From positions 1 through 32,657 of the forward strand of contig SCUK01000032.1 in NCBI GenBank assembly GCA_004297445.1: 32,657 nucleotides of DNA, given 5' to 3'. Made by a program: the position numbers and the translations under genes. The notes below the pieces were generated by a model. That model made no database searches. It saw nothing but the letters and a program-made list of their open reading frames with translations, and was not told the origin of the DNA. The stretch's first letter is position 1. The number at the start of each line of letters is the position of its first letter. Origin of the DNA: Anaerolineae bacterium (lineage in GTDB: Bacteria > Chloroflexota > Anaerolineae > Anaerolineales > UBA11579). Shown in pieces: positions 7,176 through 15,178 of this stretch.

Positions 7176-8765
7176 TTACCCCAGCACCTTCGGCCGCGCG
7201 GAACGCCACGCCGCCGTCTCCGTCTCGCGCTCATAGGTGCGGGCGATGCGGAACAGCGACGCCTCCGAGAAGTCCGGGCCGAGCAACTGGATGCCGATGG
7301 GCAGGCCGCCGGCATCCAACCCGCCCGGCAGGCTCAGGCCGGGGATGCCGGCATGGTCGGCCGTCACGGTCAACTGGTCGGCATACTGCATCAGCACCGA
7401 ATCGCCGTACACATCGCCAATCGGGAAGGCGGTGGTGGGTGTGGTCGGCGTCAGCAGTGCATCCAGCTTGTGCTCCCCGGAGGCATCAAACACGCTGTCA
7501 AAGTCCCCTCGGATGAGCGAGCGCACTTTGAGCGCCTGCTGGTAATACTGCTCGCTGTACTGTGCCGCGCTCACATACATTCCCATCAGGATGCGCAGTT
7601 TGGGCTGCGGGCCGAAGGCTTCGCCGCGCGTCTTGCGGTACATTGCCCGCAAGTCGTCCACCTTATCGGCGGTGCGATAGCCGTACTTCACGCCGTCAAA
7701 GCGGTGCAGGTTGCTGGCGGCTTCCACGCGCGAAATCACAAAGTACGCCGGAATGCCGTAGCGGGTGTGCGGCATCGGCACGTTCTCCACAATACGCGCC
7801 CCGGCATCGGACAACTTGTCGGCGGCCTGCATCACTGCCGCCAGAATGTCATCTGGCAGCGGGCGTTCTTCCATCTCGCTGCTTTCGTGGTTGTAATAGG
7901 TAAGTTTGAAGAAGTCCGGCGACAGACCGATGCGCAGGCCCTTCACGCCATCTTCAATTCCGGCGGTGTAGTCCGGCACCGGCACGGTGACGGCGGTGGC
8001 GTCGCGCGCGTCCGGCCCGGCGATGGCATTCAGCATCAAGGCCGCATCGGTCACGTCCCGCGCCAGCGGGCCGGGACAATCCAGCGACGATCCAAATGCG
8101 ATGAGGCCGTAGCGCGAGACGCGGCCATAGGTGGGTTTCACGCCCACCACGCCGCAGAACGCCGCGGGCTGACGGATGGAACCGGCGGTATCCGTCCCCA
8201 GCGAAAGCGCGCCCTCCCCCGCGGCAACCGCCGCAGCGCTGCCGCCGGAGGAGCCGCCCACGACGCGCGAAGTATCCCACGGGTTGCGCGGGTGTGGCTG
8301 GAACGCCGACGACTCGTTGGACGAGCCGTAGGTGAACTCATCGAGATTGACCTTGCCCAGCATCACCGCCCCGGCGGCTTCCATGCGCGCCACCGGCGTG
8401 GCGGTGTAGGGCGCGACGAAATTCGCCAACATGCGGGAGGAGGCGGTGCTGGGCGTGCCTTCGACCACGAAGATGTCCTTGACGGTGAACGGCACGCCGG
8501 CCAGCGGGCCAGGGATTTCGCCCTGCGCCAGTTTCTTATCCACAGCTTCGGCCTGGGCGCGGGCGCGCTCAACGGTGAGAGTAATAAACGCGTGGACTTT
8601 GGCCTGGTCGTCGGCGGTCAGGTCACCGGGGTCCAGCGTGCCGGGGCGGCCGTCCACGGCCGCCACACGCGCCAGGGCGGAATCCAGCGCGTCCACCGCT
8701 CTCGCCTCCCCATTGCGGATGCGAGCAGCAAGTTCAGCGGCAGAAAGGTCACACAGTTCGGTCAT
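7176..8765 (-). CDS. gatA: Asp/Glu-tRNA amidotransferase subunit A
   Basis: A 529-residue amidase-signature protein, the glutaminase subunit of GatCAB that releases ammonia for transamidation. The Ser-cisSer-Lys triad is complete: Lys96 in FTVKDIF, cis-Ser172 in GGSSGGSAAAVAAG, and nucleophile Ser196 in GTDTAGSIRQPAAFCG. It is longer than the usual length of about 485, in part from an insertion around residues 286-310 (FKLTYYNHESSEMEERP). The YGLIAFGSSLDCPGP and C-terminal ITVTADHAGIPGLSLP-like segment (TVTADHAGIPGLSLPGG) fit GatA. It lies 45 nt downstream of gatC. A Shine-Dalgarno-like AGGAG lies 13 nt upstream of the ATG. Confidence 0.95.
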   Translation of the reverse strand: MTELCDLSAAELAARIRNGEARAVDALDSALARVAAVDGRPGTLDPGDLTADDQAKVHAFITLTVERARAQAEAVDKKLAQGEIPGPLAGVPFTVKDIFVVEGTPSTASSRMLANFVAPYTATPVARMEAAGAVMLGKVNLDEFTYGSSNESSAFQPHPRNPWDTSRVVGGSSGGSAAAVAAGEGALSLGTDTAGSIRQPAAFCGVVGVKPTYGRVSRYGLIAFGSSLDCPGPLARDVTDAALMLNAIAGPDARDATAVTVPVPDYTAGIEDGVKGLRIGLSPDFFKLTYYNHESSEMEERPLPDDILAAVMQAADKLSDAGARIVENVPMPHTRYGIPAYFVISRVEAASNLHRFDGVKYGYRTADKVDDLRAMYRKTRGEAFGPQPKLRILMGMYVSAAQYSEQYYQQALKVRSLIRGDFDSVFDASGEHKLDALLTPTTPTTAFPIGDVYGDSVLMQYADQLTVTADHAGIPGLSLPGGLDAGGLPIGIQLLGPDFSEASLFRIARTYERETETAAWRSARPKVLG

Positions 8766-8810
8766 AGGAATGGAAGTCTCCTACAGCGGGGTTGGCCCGT
8801 GTCTGACTGG

Positions 8811-9134
8811 TTATTTCAGGTCTTCGTGTGGGATATCCGGCACAACAAAGTGGCCGTCTTCGGTCTTGGGCGCGCCCTTGAGGATGGCTTCGGGATGCGG
8901 GAACGGGTTGTGCAGGTCTTCCCGCAATTCGGCGCTGATGGCCGGCGTGTAGGGCACGCCGTGCGACGCGGGCAGCGTAGTAGGGTCTAACGGAACTTGC
9001 ACGAGTTCCTCAATGGCTTTCAACTGGTTGTTAAGCTGTTTGCGGATGTACTCGCCCTCTTCCGGGCCGAGTTCCAGCGCCGCCAGTTCAACCAGGTGCG
9101 CAAAGAGTTCGGGGGTGATTTTTTCGTCCGCCAT
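8811..9134 (-). CDS. gatC: Asp/Glu-tRNA amidotransferase subunit C
   Basis: A 107-residue GatC, the small subunit that wraps around GatA and GatB and stabilises the complex. Family features: the N-terminal helix ITPELFAHLVELAALELGPEE and the C-terminal LREDLHNPFPHPEAILKGAPKTEDGHFVVPDI. The ATG at 9134 is preferred over a longer open frame because it has the family N-terminus and a TACAAT box 7 nt upstream. It is the first gene of the gatC-gatA-alkD-like-gatB unit. Confidence 0.93.
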   Translation of the reverse strand: MADEKITPELFAHLVELAALELGPEEGEYIRKQLNNQLKAIEELVQVPLDPTTLPASHGVPYTPAISAELREDLHNPFPHPEAILKGAPKTEDGHFVVPDIPHEDLK

Positions 9135-9141
9135 GGGGCGT

Positions 9142-9147
9142 ATTGTA
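9142..9147 (-). promoter_or_regulatory. -10 box of a leaderless gatC promoter
   Basis: Minus-strand TACAAT (within GATACAAT) with 7 nt before the gatC ATG. It places the transcription start at the start codon. Confidence 0.55.
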
Positions 9148-9237
9148 TCAAGACTGCGCGGAGCGAGGCAGATCAAAAGTCAGGCGTTCAGGATGTATCG
9201 GATTCCCTGCGGATGAAATCAAAACAAACGGCGACCG

Positions 9238-9840
9238 TCACTCGTCTTCTTTCAACGCCCCCAGCGGCTCCAGCCCGGTGGCCATCAGGCCCAGGATGAG
9301 CACACGCAGCCCAAGCGTGCCCAGGCTGAGGAATTGTCCGCCCGCAATGCCCAGGCCGATGCTGACGACCGCTTCCAGCAAATACAGGCCGATGCCGGCA
9401 TACAACGCCATCACCTTGCCGCGCTGCACCCCGACCCCCAGCCCGATATACAGCAACCCCATAATGAAGATGAGCGGCCCGTAGGTCGTGGAGCCAAACA
9501 CCGCCCCGCGAAAGAAAATCATCAGCAGACCGACGAAAACGGATTGCGCACCGACAAAATACAGCGCCCAACTGGCCGGGCGCAGGGCGCGCGCATGGCC
9601 GGCCTCGGTGCGCGGCAGCGGCTGGCCGTCGCGTTCCACAAACAACCCCCCCAGGCCATACTTCAGCACCAGCGAACTGCCATCCGGGCACTTAAACGTC
9701 GTTCCCTTCAGCAGTTCCTCAAACGCATACACTTTGCCAATCTCAGTTTCGCCCAACCGGGCACGCACATCGCTGAACCAACCATGCCAGGAAACGGTCA
9801 GCAGGTCATTGCTCGGATAATGGAACTGAATTTCAGCCAT
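9238..9840 (-). CDS. Membrane protein of unknown function
   Basis: A 200-residue protein. The first 85 residues look soluble and contain W, G and charged residues (SWHGWFSDVRARLGETEIGKVYAF). Four hydrophobic segments follow (about 90-112, 118-135, 142-163, 170-192), then a short acidic tail. I do not recognise the family. The minus-strand ATG has a GAGGAAGGG Shine-Dalgarno sequence just upstream, which supports the start. It is divergent from the TPR/peptidase gene. Confidence 0.65.
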   Translation of the reverse strand: MAEIQFHYPSNDLLTVSWHGWFSDVRARLGETEIGKVYAFEELLKGTTFKCPDGSSLVLKYGLGGLFVERDGQPLPRTEAGHARALRPASWALYFVGAQSVFVGLLMIFFRGAVFGSTTYGPLIFIMGLLYIGLGVGVQRGKVMALYAGIGLYLLEAVVSIGLGIAGGQFLSLGTLGLRVLILGLMATGLEPLGALKEDE

Positions 9841-9943
9841 TGGACCCTTCCTCGTTCAACCAAAATGCCATCCGGGACCAGTATACACGCCCCCACCATC
9901 CGGCGGGATAGCCTTTTCGTCCTGTGCTGGCCGGTCCTTCCTG

Positions 9944-9949
9944 TATAAT
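9944..9949 (+). promoter_or_regulatory. Extended -10 promoter of the TPR/peptidase gene
   Basis: TATAAT directly preceded by TG, followed 20 nt later by the ATG at 9970 with GAGG adjacent to it. Unlike several neighbours, this promoter allows a short leader. Confidence 0.55.
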
Positions 9950-9969
9950 CGCAGGCAGGACCCTCGAGG

Positions 9970-11832
9970 ATGGACGAGAAGACTACCGAACTCCTGCGCC
10001 GGGCGGCGCGCCACCTGCGAGCGAAGGAAAACGCCCAGGCGCTTGCCCTGCTGGCCGAAGCCGTGGCCCATGAGCCGGACTGCGAAGACGCGTGGACGAT
10101 GCTCGGCTTCGCGCTGGATGACCACGAGAAAAAGGTCTTCGCCTTCAAGAAAGTGCTGGCCATCAACCCGGCCAACGAGCGCGCCCAACGCCAACTGGAA
10201 AAACTCACCGGGACAACCCCAAAACCGCCTGCCGCCCCCGATTGGCTGAAAACTGTCGCCGAATCGCTGGAGGAGCCGCCCCCCGCAGCGAACCCTGTAC
10301 CACAGCCTGAGACCGAAGAACTTCCTGCCATCCAGGGCAACGAGCCGCGCCCGCGCGACCTGAGCAACATGCTCACCCCGTTGCTCATCGTTGGCGGCAT
10401 TGTCGGGCTGGTGGTGCTGGTCGTGGCCGGCATCGCCATCTACAATTCCTCCATCTCGCCTGCCGGGCAGGTGCCCACCCTGATTCCCTTCCCCACCGCA
10501 ACGCGCCAACCCGGCGGTGCGGCCGGCCTGCCGCCCACCTGGACGCCGACCACCAGCCCCACCCCCGCCCCGACCCTGACCCCCACGCTGCCCATCACCC
10601 CCACCGAGACCGCCACCCCCGCGCGCCTGCCGCTGCTGCCCGCGGTGCAGACCGAGATGGCGAACATTCAACAACAGGTGGCGGACCTGCGCGGCCTGCC
10701 CATCACCGAAGGCGTGAACAATGAGTTGATGCCGCTGCTGCGCCTGCGGCTGACGGTGGAAGACCTGTTCTTTGACGAAGCCATGTACGCCGACCTCGAA
10801 CGGGAACGCATCGTGCTCACCGCGCTGGGCTTCCTGCCGCCGGACTACGACGTGACTACCGCCGCGCTCAACGGCACGGTGGATGGCATCGGCGGTTTCT
10901 ATTTGCCGGACGACAATCGCATCCACGTGATTGGCACTTCCTTTCAGGGCATCGAGCAGTACATTTATTCGCACGAGTTCGCCCACGCGCTGGTGGACAT
11001 GTCCTTCGACCTGAACAGCCAGGGCGTGTACCCGCACTGCCAGCACACCCAACAACACTGTCTGGCCATCCGCGCCCTGGCAGAGGGGGATGCCACCTGG
11101 GTGGAAATCCTGTGGTACGAAGCCTACGGCCAGAACCTGACCTTCACCTGGGCCGGCCGCCATCGCCCCACTGACCTCTTCAAAGACGACGAGCCGGTGC
11201 CGCCCTACTACACCATTCATGGGGCAATCGCTTACTACTACGGAGCTTATTTTGTCAGCACGCTCTACGACCAGGGCGGCTGGGATCTGGTAAACCGCGC
11301 CTGGCGCGAACGCCTGCCTGCCACCACCGAACAGATCATGCATCCGGAGAAATTCCTGGAGGCCGAAGGCGGGATTGGCGTGGACGCGCCATCCTTCGAA
11401 GCCGCGCTGGGCGAGGGCTGGGCATTGATTGACCGCGACAGCCTCGGCGAGTGGGACACCGCCCTGCTGCTGGGTTACACGCTGGAACCGGCCGGACAGC
11501 GCGGCGAAGAGGAAACGTTCAGGGCGGCCGCCGGCTGGGGCGGCGACACCTACCAGGTGTACCTCAACGCCGCCACCGGCGAGACCGCCCACAGTGTGCA
11601 ATGGACGTGGGACACCGCCGCCGACCAGGACGAATTCTGGGAGTCGTTGCGCGCCTCGCTGGCCGGGCGCTATGCAAATGCCGCGATAGACGGCCCCGGC
11701 AACGGCGAATGCTGGCTGGGCGGCGGGCAAATCACCTGCATCTACCAGACCCGCACCGATGTGCTGTGGCTATCCGCGCCTGCGCTGGAACAACTGGAAG
11801 CGATGAAAGCGTTGTTCCCTTCGTTTCAATAA
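9970..11832 (+). CDS. TPR / TM / HExxH metallopeptidase-like protein
   Basis: A 620-residue membrane-anchored protein. Residues 1-80 form TPR-like helices (cytoplasmic) and one membrane helix spans about 135-158 (LTPLLIVGGIVGLVVLVVAG). Next is a Thr/Pro-rich linker (about 178-220, PTPAPTLTPTLPITPT) and then an extracellular domain. That domain has HEFAH at 335-339 and a downstream Glu in ALAEGDATW (about 372), the arrangement of gluzincin-type zinc peptidases. The N-terminal TPRs suggest coupling to a cytoplasmic partner. The substrate is unknown. No signal peptide precedes the TPRs, so the topology would be N-in, C-out. Confidence 0.8.
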   Translation: MDEKTTELLRRAARHLRAKENAQALALLAEAVAHEPDCEDAWTMLGFALDDHEKKVFAFKKVLAINPANERAQRQLEKLTGTTPKPPAAPDWLKTVAESLEEPPPAANPVPQPETEELPAIQGNEPRPRDLSNMLTPLLIVGGIVGLVVLVVAGIAIYNSSISPAGQVPTLIPFPTATRQPGGAAGLPPTWTPTTSPTPAPTLTPTLPITPTETATPARLPLLPAVQTEMANIQQQVADLRGLPITEGVNNELMPLLRLRLTVEDLFFDEAMYADLERERIVLTALGFLPPDYDVTTAALNGTVDGIGGFYLPDDNRIHVIGTSFQGIEQYIYSHEFAHALVDMSFDLNSQGVYPHCQHTQQHCLAIRALAEGDATWVEILWYEAYGQNLTFTWAGRHRPTDLFKDDEPVPPYYTIHGAIAYYYGAYFVSTLYDQGGWDLVNRAWRERLPATTEQIMHPEKFLEAEGGIGVDAPSFEAALGEGWALIDRDSLGEWDTALLLGYTLEPAGQRGEEETFRAAAGWGGDTYQVYLNAATGETAHSVQWTWDTAADQDEFWESLRASLAGRYANAAIDGPGNGECWLGGGQITCIYQTRTDVLWLSAPALEQLEAMKALFPSFQ

Positions 11833-11835
11833 ATG

Positions 11836-11942
11836 GGCAACGAGGCAACGAGGCAACGAGGCAACGAGGCAATAGAAAACACGGGCCATTCGGTCGAGTT
11901 GCAGTTTTCCCCGTCGACCCATACCTCGTCACCTCGTTGACC
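11836..11942. repeat. Palindromic repeat element with tandem GGCAACGA units
   Basis: Four direct copies of an 8-bp GGCAACGA unit begin at 11836. They are followed by GAAAAC, a GC-rich centre, the inverted GTTTTC and then CCTCGTCACCTCGTTGACC, roughly the inverse of the left arm. The element fills most of the spacer between the peptidase and acyl-CoA dehydrogenase genes and could fold into a long hairpin. It is the most complete member of the dispersed family. Confidence 0.7.
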
Positions 11943-11955
11943 TGCACCCACATGC

Positions 11956-11961
11956 TATAAT
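11956..11961 (+). promoter_or_regulatory. -10 box upstream of acyl-CoA dehydrogenase
   Basis: TATAAT 30 nt before the ATG at 11992, with GGAG about 10 nt before the ATG as a likely ribosome-binding site. Confidence 0.5.
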
Positions 11962-11991
11962 CCGCAAATCCCCAATCCGGAGTCACCCCGC

Positions 11992-13170
11992 ATGGAATCC
12001 AAGTCCTCACAGTCATATTCTTTCATTTCAGAAGAACACCTCATGATTCAGCAGGCGGCGCGCGATTTTGCCCAAAAGGAAATCGTGCCCATCGCCCCGG
12101 AGTTCGATGAAAGCGGCGAATTCCCGTTGAAGACCATCAAGCAGATGGGCGGGATGGGCTTCATGGGCATTGAAGTGCCGGAGGAATACGGCGGCGCGGG
12201 CATGGATACGCTGGCGTATGTGTTGGCGCTGGAAGAAATCTGCAAGGCCGATGCTTCGCACGGCACTATCATGTCGGTCAACAATTCGCTGTTCTGCCAC
12301 GGCATCCTGAAATACGGCACCGAGGAGCAGAAACAGAAGTACGTGCGCGGCGTGGCCAGCGGCGAGAAGATTGGCGCGTACTCGCTCACCGAACCGATGT
12401 CCGGCTCGGATGCCGGGACGATGAAAAGCCGCGCAGTGCGCGATGGCGACCACTATGTGATTAACGGCCGCAAGTCCTGGGTCACCAGCGGGCCGGTAGC
12501 CGATTATTTCCTGCTCTTTACCATGACCAACCCAGACGGCGGGCACAAGGGCATCAGCGCGTTCCTGATTGACGGCGATACGAAGGGCCTGATTCGCGGC
12601 AAGAAAGAGCCCAAGCTCGGCATCCGCGCCTCGGCCACCAGCGAAATCGTGTTTGAAGACTGCCGCGTGCCGGCCAGCGCCATGCTGGGCGCCGAAGGCG
12701 AAGGCTTCAAGATTGCCATGACGGTGCTGGACGCCGGCCGCATCGGCATCGCCTCGCAGGCGCTGGGCATCGCCGAAGCGGCCTATGAGGCCAGCGTGGG
12801 CTACGTGCGCGAGCGTGAGGCGTTCGGGCAACCCATCGGGCAGTTCCAGGGCACGGCGTTCAAAATTGCCGACATGAAGACCCGCATTGAAGCCGCCCGG
12901 GCGCTGATTCACAACGCGGCCCTCGCCAAGATGCTCGCCAAAGACAGCGGCGGACGCTACACTCTCGAAGCCAGCATGGCGAAACTGTTCGCCTCCGAAA
13001 CCGCCATGTTCGTCACCCACCACGCGGTGCAGATTCATGGCGGTATGGGCTACAGCAAGGAACTGCCTGTCGAGCGTTACTTCCGCGATGCCAAAATTAC
13101 CGAGATTTACGAGGGCACCAGCGAAATCCAGCGCATGGTGATTGCGCGGATGGAAACGGGATTACGCTAG
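11992..13170 (+). CDS. Acyl-CoA dehydrogenase
   Basis: A 392-residue FAD-dependent acyl-CoA dehydrogenase introducing the alpha-beta double bond in acyl-CoA and passing electrons to ETF. Features: the N-terminal helical domain, the FAD/substrate segment [29 protein letters not shown], and C-terminal [20 protein letters not shown]. The catalytic Glu lies in IYEGTSEIQ near residue 374. Length is normal for the short-chain/branched-chain group, but chain-length specificity cannot be read here. A second copy of its last 58 codons lies at 14034-14209. Confidence 0.94.
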   Translation: MESKSSQSYSFISEEHLMIQQAARDFAQKEIVPIAPEFDESGEFPLKTIKQMGGMGFMGIEVPEEYGGAGMDTLAYVLALEEICKADASHGTIMSVNNSLFCHGILKYGTEEQKQKYVRGVASGEKIGAYSLTEPMSGSDAGTMKSRAVRDGDHYVINGRKSWVTSGPVADYFLLFTMTNPDGGHKGISAFLIDGDTKGLIRGKKEPKLGIRASATSEIVFEDCRVPASAMLGAEGEGFKIAMTVLDAGRIGIASQALGIAEAAYEASVGYVREREAFGQPIGQFQGTAFKIADMKTRIEAARALIHNAALAKMLAKDSGGRYTLEASMAKLFASETAMFVTHHAVQIHGGMGYSKELPVERYFRDAKITEIYEGTSEIQRMVIARMETGLR

Positions 13171-13246
13171 AAAACCGCTAAACGCGAGAACACGCACTTC
13201 AGCGCCAGCGAGGTGAAACCAGCCCGCTGCGTTTGTAAAGGCAGAC

Positions 13247-13960
13247 ATGTTGTATAAAATCTCGAAGAAGTGGATTTGGTTCTTCACGCTGGGGTGGGGC
13301 ATTCTGGTGGGGTTACCCTTTCTCGCACCTGCTTTGATGGCAATTCACTGGGAAGGCATGGCTCGCGCCATCTATGAGATTTACTCCTTTCTGTGCCACC
13401 AATTGCCCCAGCGTTCTTTCTTCCTTTTTGGCCCGCAGCAGATGTACTCACTGACTGAAATTCAGGCGGTCTTTCAGGCAACTGATAACCCTCTCCTCCT
13501 GCGCCAATTCGTTGGCGCTCCGGAATTGGGTTGGAAGGTGGCTTGGTCAGACCGAATGGTCTTGATGTACACTGCGATGCTTCCGGCAGCATGGCTCTGG
13601 TATGCTCTGCGACGACGGCTTAAGCAGTTACCAGTGTGGGGTTTCGCCCTGTTTCTCCTGCCAATGGCGGTGGACGGTGTTTCACATTTGATCAGCGACC
13701 TGGCCGGGCTGGGCCAGGGTTTTCGCGACACCAACCTCTGGTTGGTTGCTCTCACAGGATCACACTTCCCCGCTGGATTCTATGCCGGTGATGCCCTGGG
13801 GTCGTTCAACTCCAGCATGCGCCAACTGACAGGTCTCTTGTTCGCTATCGGGCTAGTTTGGTTCGGGTTCCCGCATTTGGAGGAAATGTTTCTGCAGGTC
13901 GCCCATCAGTATGAAATCCGCTTCGAGCGTTTGCGAGCATTGGAAACGCATACCCATTAG
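13247..13960 (+). CDS. DUF2085 family membrane protein
   Basis: A 237-residue membrane protein with the DUF2085 signatures: IYEIYSFLCHQLPQRSFFLFG near 42-62, WSDRMVLMYTAML near 100-112, and FLLPMAVDGVSHL near 135-147. About five hydrophobic segments are seen. The function of the family is unknown; the conserved Cys-His pair in FLCHQ hints at metal or heme binding but this is not established. AAAGG lies 5 nt before the ATG. Base composition looks lower in GC than its neighbours. It sits between the full acyl-CoA dehydrogenase gene and a second copy of that gene's 3' end, which suggests insertion or loss of a paralogue here. Confidence 0.82.
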   Translation: MLYKISKKWIWFFTLGWGILVGLPFLAPALMAIHWEGMARAIYEIYSFLCHQLPQRSFFLFGPQQMYSLTEIQAVFQATDNPLLLRQFVGAPELGWKVAWSDRMVLMYTAMLPAAWLWYALRRRLKQLPVWGFALFLLPMAVDGVSHLISDLAGLGQGFRDTNLWLVALTGSHFPAGFYAGDALGSFNSSMRQLTGLLFAIGLVWFGFPHLEEMFLQVAHQYEIRFERLRALETHTH

Positions 13961-14016
13961 AACCCGGCAACTGAAATTGAATAATCGCCCAGACACAGAC
14001 TTTGTATAGTTTGTGA

Positions 14017-14022
14017 TTTAAT
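14017..14022 (+). promoter_or_regulatory. Leaderless-type -10 box before the dehydrogenase fragment
   Basis: TTTAAT within TGTGATTTAATC, 7 nt before the ATG at 14030. The same 12-nt block at the same distance precedes the membrane-protein gene at 15192. Confidence 0.5.
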
Positions 14023-14029
14023 CTTCCGA

Positions 14030-14209
14030 ATGACCGAAACCGCCATGTTCGTGACCCACCACGCGGTGCAGATTCATGGCGGCATGGGCTACAGCAAGGA
14101 ACTGCCTGTCGAGCGCTACTTCCGCGATGCCAAAATCACCGAGATTTACGAAGACACCAGCGAAATCCAGCGCATGGTGATTGCGCGTATGGAAACCGGC
14201 CTGTGCTGA
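14030..14209 (+). pseudogene. Acyl-CoA dehydrogenase 3'-end fragment
   Basis: An open frame of 59 residues whose residues 3-59 match the C-terminus of the dehydrogenase at 11992-13170 without indels. About 14 of 176 positions differ, most of them silent third-codon changes, plus Gly to Asp next to the catalytic Glu (YEDTSEIQ) and a Cys at the end. The first 80% of the gene is absent. An ATG and a leaderless-type -10 box precede the matching part, so a short peptide might still be made. The silent bias suggests that this piece evolved as part of a working paralogue before truncation. Confidence 0.85.
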
Positions 14210-14225
14210 CCTCTGCCTTAAACAA

Positions 14226-14254
14226 AAACGCCGCCCGTCATCGGGGCGGCGTTT
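14226..14254 (-). terminator. Rho-independent terminator, minus strand
   Basis: AAACGCCGCCC and GGGCGGCGTTT are perfectly complementary (11 bp) around a 7-nt loop. On the minus strand the stem is followed by TTTTTGTTT-type sequence, as expected for the end of the gene at 14265-14537. It may also stop plus-strand reading from the fragment. Confidence 0.75.
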
Positions 14255-14264
14255 CATCTATGAA

Positions 14265-14537
14265 TTAGCCTTTTTTGTTGGCGATCCAGATATCGCGGCG
14301 CACATTGCCCGCTTCCTTCACGCCGGCCTTGAACGCATCGCTCTGGAACCACTGCATGGCGCGGTCCAGTTCTGCCACATCCAGGTGCACCTGGGCTCGG
14401 TTGGGATGCTCCGGGCTCCGGAAAAACGGCCCTTCGGTAATGCCGTATTCCTTGCGGGCTTCCTCATACGATGAGTGGGTTTTGTGCCAGAGTTCAAAGT
14501 CCTCGGCATCTACCTGGATGATGATCGCTTGCTGCAT
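14265..14537 (-). CDS. Small ABM-like alpha/beta protein
   Basis: A 90-residue protein starting with a strand (QQAIIIQVDAEDFELWHKTH), then a helix (SSYEEARKEYGI), a strand containing RAQVHLDVAELDRAMQWFQSDAFKAGVKEAG and a final IWIANKK strand. The pattern resembles dimeric ferredoxin-like folds (ABM/dabb type), but I do not recognise a named family. GAGGAGG stands a few bases upstream of the ATG. A consensus-like promoter (TTGACA, 16 nt, TATAAT) is divergent from and overlapping that of the MarR gene, so the MarR regulator probably controls it. Confidence 0.65.
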   Translation of the reverse strand: MQQAIIIQVDAEDFELWHKTHSSYEEARKEYGITEGPFFRSPEHPNRAQVHLDVAELDRAMQWFQSDAFKAGVKEAGNVRRDIWIANKKG

Positions 14538-14554
14538 TTTGCACCTCCTCGGGG

Positions 14555-14582
14555 TTGCAAATGGGCCAAAAGTTGTTATAAT
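14555..14582 (+). promoter_or_regulatory. Promoter of the MarR gene
   Basis: TTGCAA (14555-14560), a 16-nt spacer and TATAAT (14577-14582). The ATG at 14630 is 47 nt downstream. Confidence 0.55.
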
Positions 14583-14586
14583 GCTG

Positions 14587-14614
14587 ATTATATGAATTCT
14601 AACTACTTTGTCAA
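14587..14614 (-). promoter_or_regulatory. Promoter of the small ABM-like gene
   Basis: Minus-strand TTGACA (14614-14609), a 16-nt spacer and TATAAT (14592-14587), both perfect matches to the sigma-70 consensus. It drives the gene ending at 14265 and lies next to the divergent MarR promoter. Confidence 0.7.
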
Positions 14615-14623
14615 GAGGTAGTT
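14601..14623. promoter_or_regulatory. Palindrome, likely MarR operator
   Basis: AACTAC, 11 nt, GTAGTT: perfect 6-nt inverted arms in a 23-bp site, a usual size for a MarR dimer site. It covers the -35 box of the minus promoter and lies in the leader of the MarR transcript, so binding could repress both directions. Confidence 0.55.
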
Positions 14624-14629
14624 TTGCAC

Positions 14630-15139
14630 ATGAGCCAGAATAATCGAATAGCCGTCGCCCCCGATTTTGAAACCCGCTACCCCGGCGCCAGCGCGCTGGC
14701 CACCGAGTGCGCCATGAACCTGGTATTCACCGCCGACCGGCTGGTGGAACACATCGCCCATATCACCGGCCAATACGGCCTCTCCCCCAGCGCCGGGCTG
14801 GTGCTCAGCATCCTGGCCGACTCGGATGCCCCGCAGGCGCCCAGCGCCATTGCTGACCGTCTCATCATCAGCCGCGCCTCCACCACCAGCCTGCTGGACT
14901 CGTTGGAAAAACGGGGACTGGTCACGCGTAAAGCCCACCCCACCGACCGCCGCAAAGTCTCGGTGACCATCACCAAAGAAGGCCGAGCGCTGACCCTCAA
15001 GTTCCGCCCGGAGATACATCGCCAACAGAACGAATGGTTCCGGTCCCTGAACGCTTCGTCAAAGAAATCGCTCATCGCCGTCCTCCATGACCTCCAGGAC
15101 AGCCTTTCAGCCTCCGAGCAGGAAAGCAACGACGGATAA
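14630..15139 (+). CDS. MarR family transcriptional regulator
   Basis: A 169-residue winged-helix regulator of the MarR family. The DNA-binding core runs from about 48 to 120: GLVLSILADSDAPQAPSAIADRL, the recognition helix IISRASTTSLLDSLEKRGLV, and the wing RKAHPTDRRKVSVTITKEGRAL, where DRR is the typical wing arginine pattern. N- and C-terminal helices would form the dimer. The ATG at 14630 is preferred to a TTG at 14624. It is divergent from the small ABM-like gene with a palindrome in between. The ligand is unknown. Confidence 0.9.
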   Translation: MSQNNRIAVAPDFETRYPGASALATECAMNLVFTADRLVEHIAHITGQYGLSPSAGLVLSILADSDAPQAPSAIADRLIISRASTTSLLDSLEKRGLVTRKAHPTDRRKVSVTITKEGRALTLKFRPEIHRQQNEWFRSLNASSKKSLIAVLHDLQDSLSASEQESNDG

Positions 15140-15178
15140 CGCCGGACAAAACCCAGCCGGGGCTTTTCGTTTCTGTGA

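Noticed and set aside
9856-11730. 624-codon minus-strand open frame opposite the TPR/peptidase gene
   Set aside because: It is antisense to a gene with clear domains and is rich in Gly, Arg, His and Val runs typical of high-GC shadow frames. Similar shadows at 7353-8990, 17535-19046, 21870-23156 and 24304-25479 were rejected for the same reason.
11836-11865. Possible CRISPR array from tandem repeats
   Set aside because: Units are only 8 bp, directly adjacent and without spacers; no cas genes are near.
15147-15174. Terminator after the MarR gene
   Set aside because: AAAACCC and GGGGCTTTT pair only with mismatches, so the hairpin is too weak to call.
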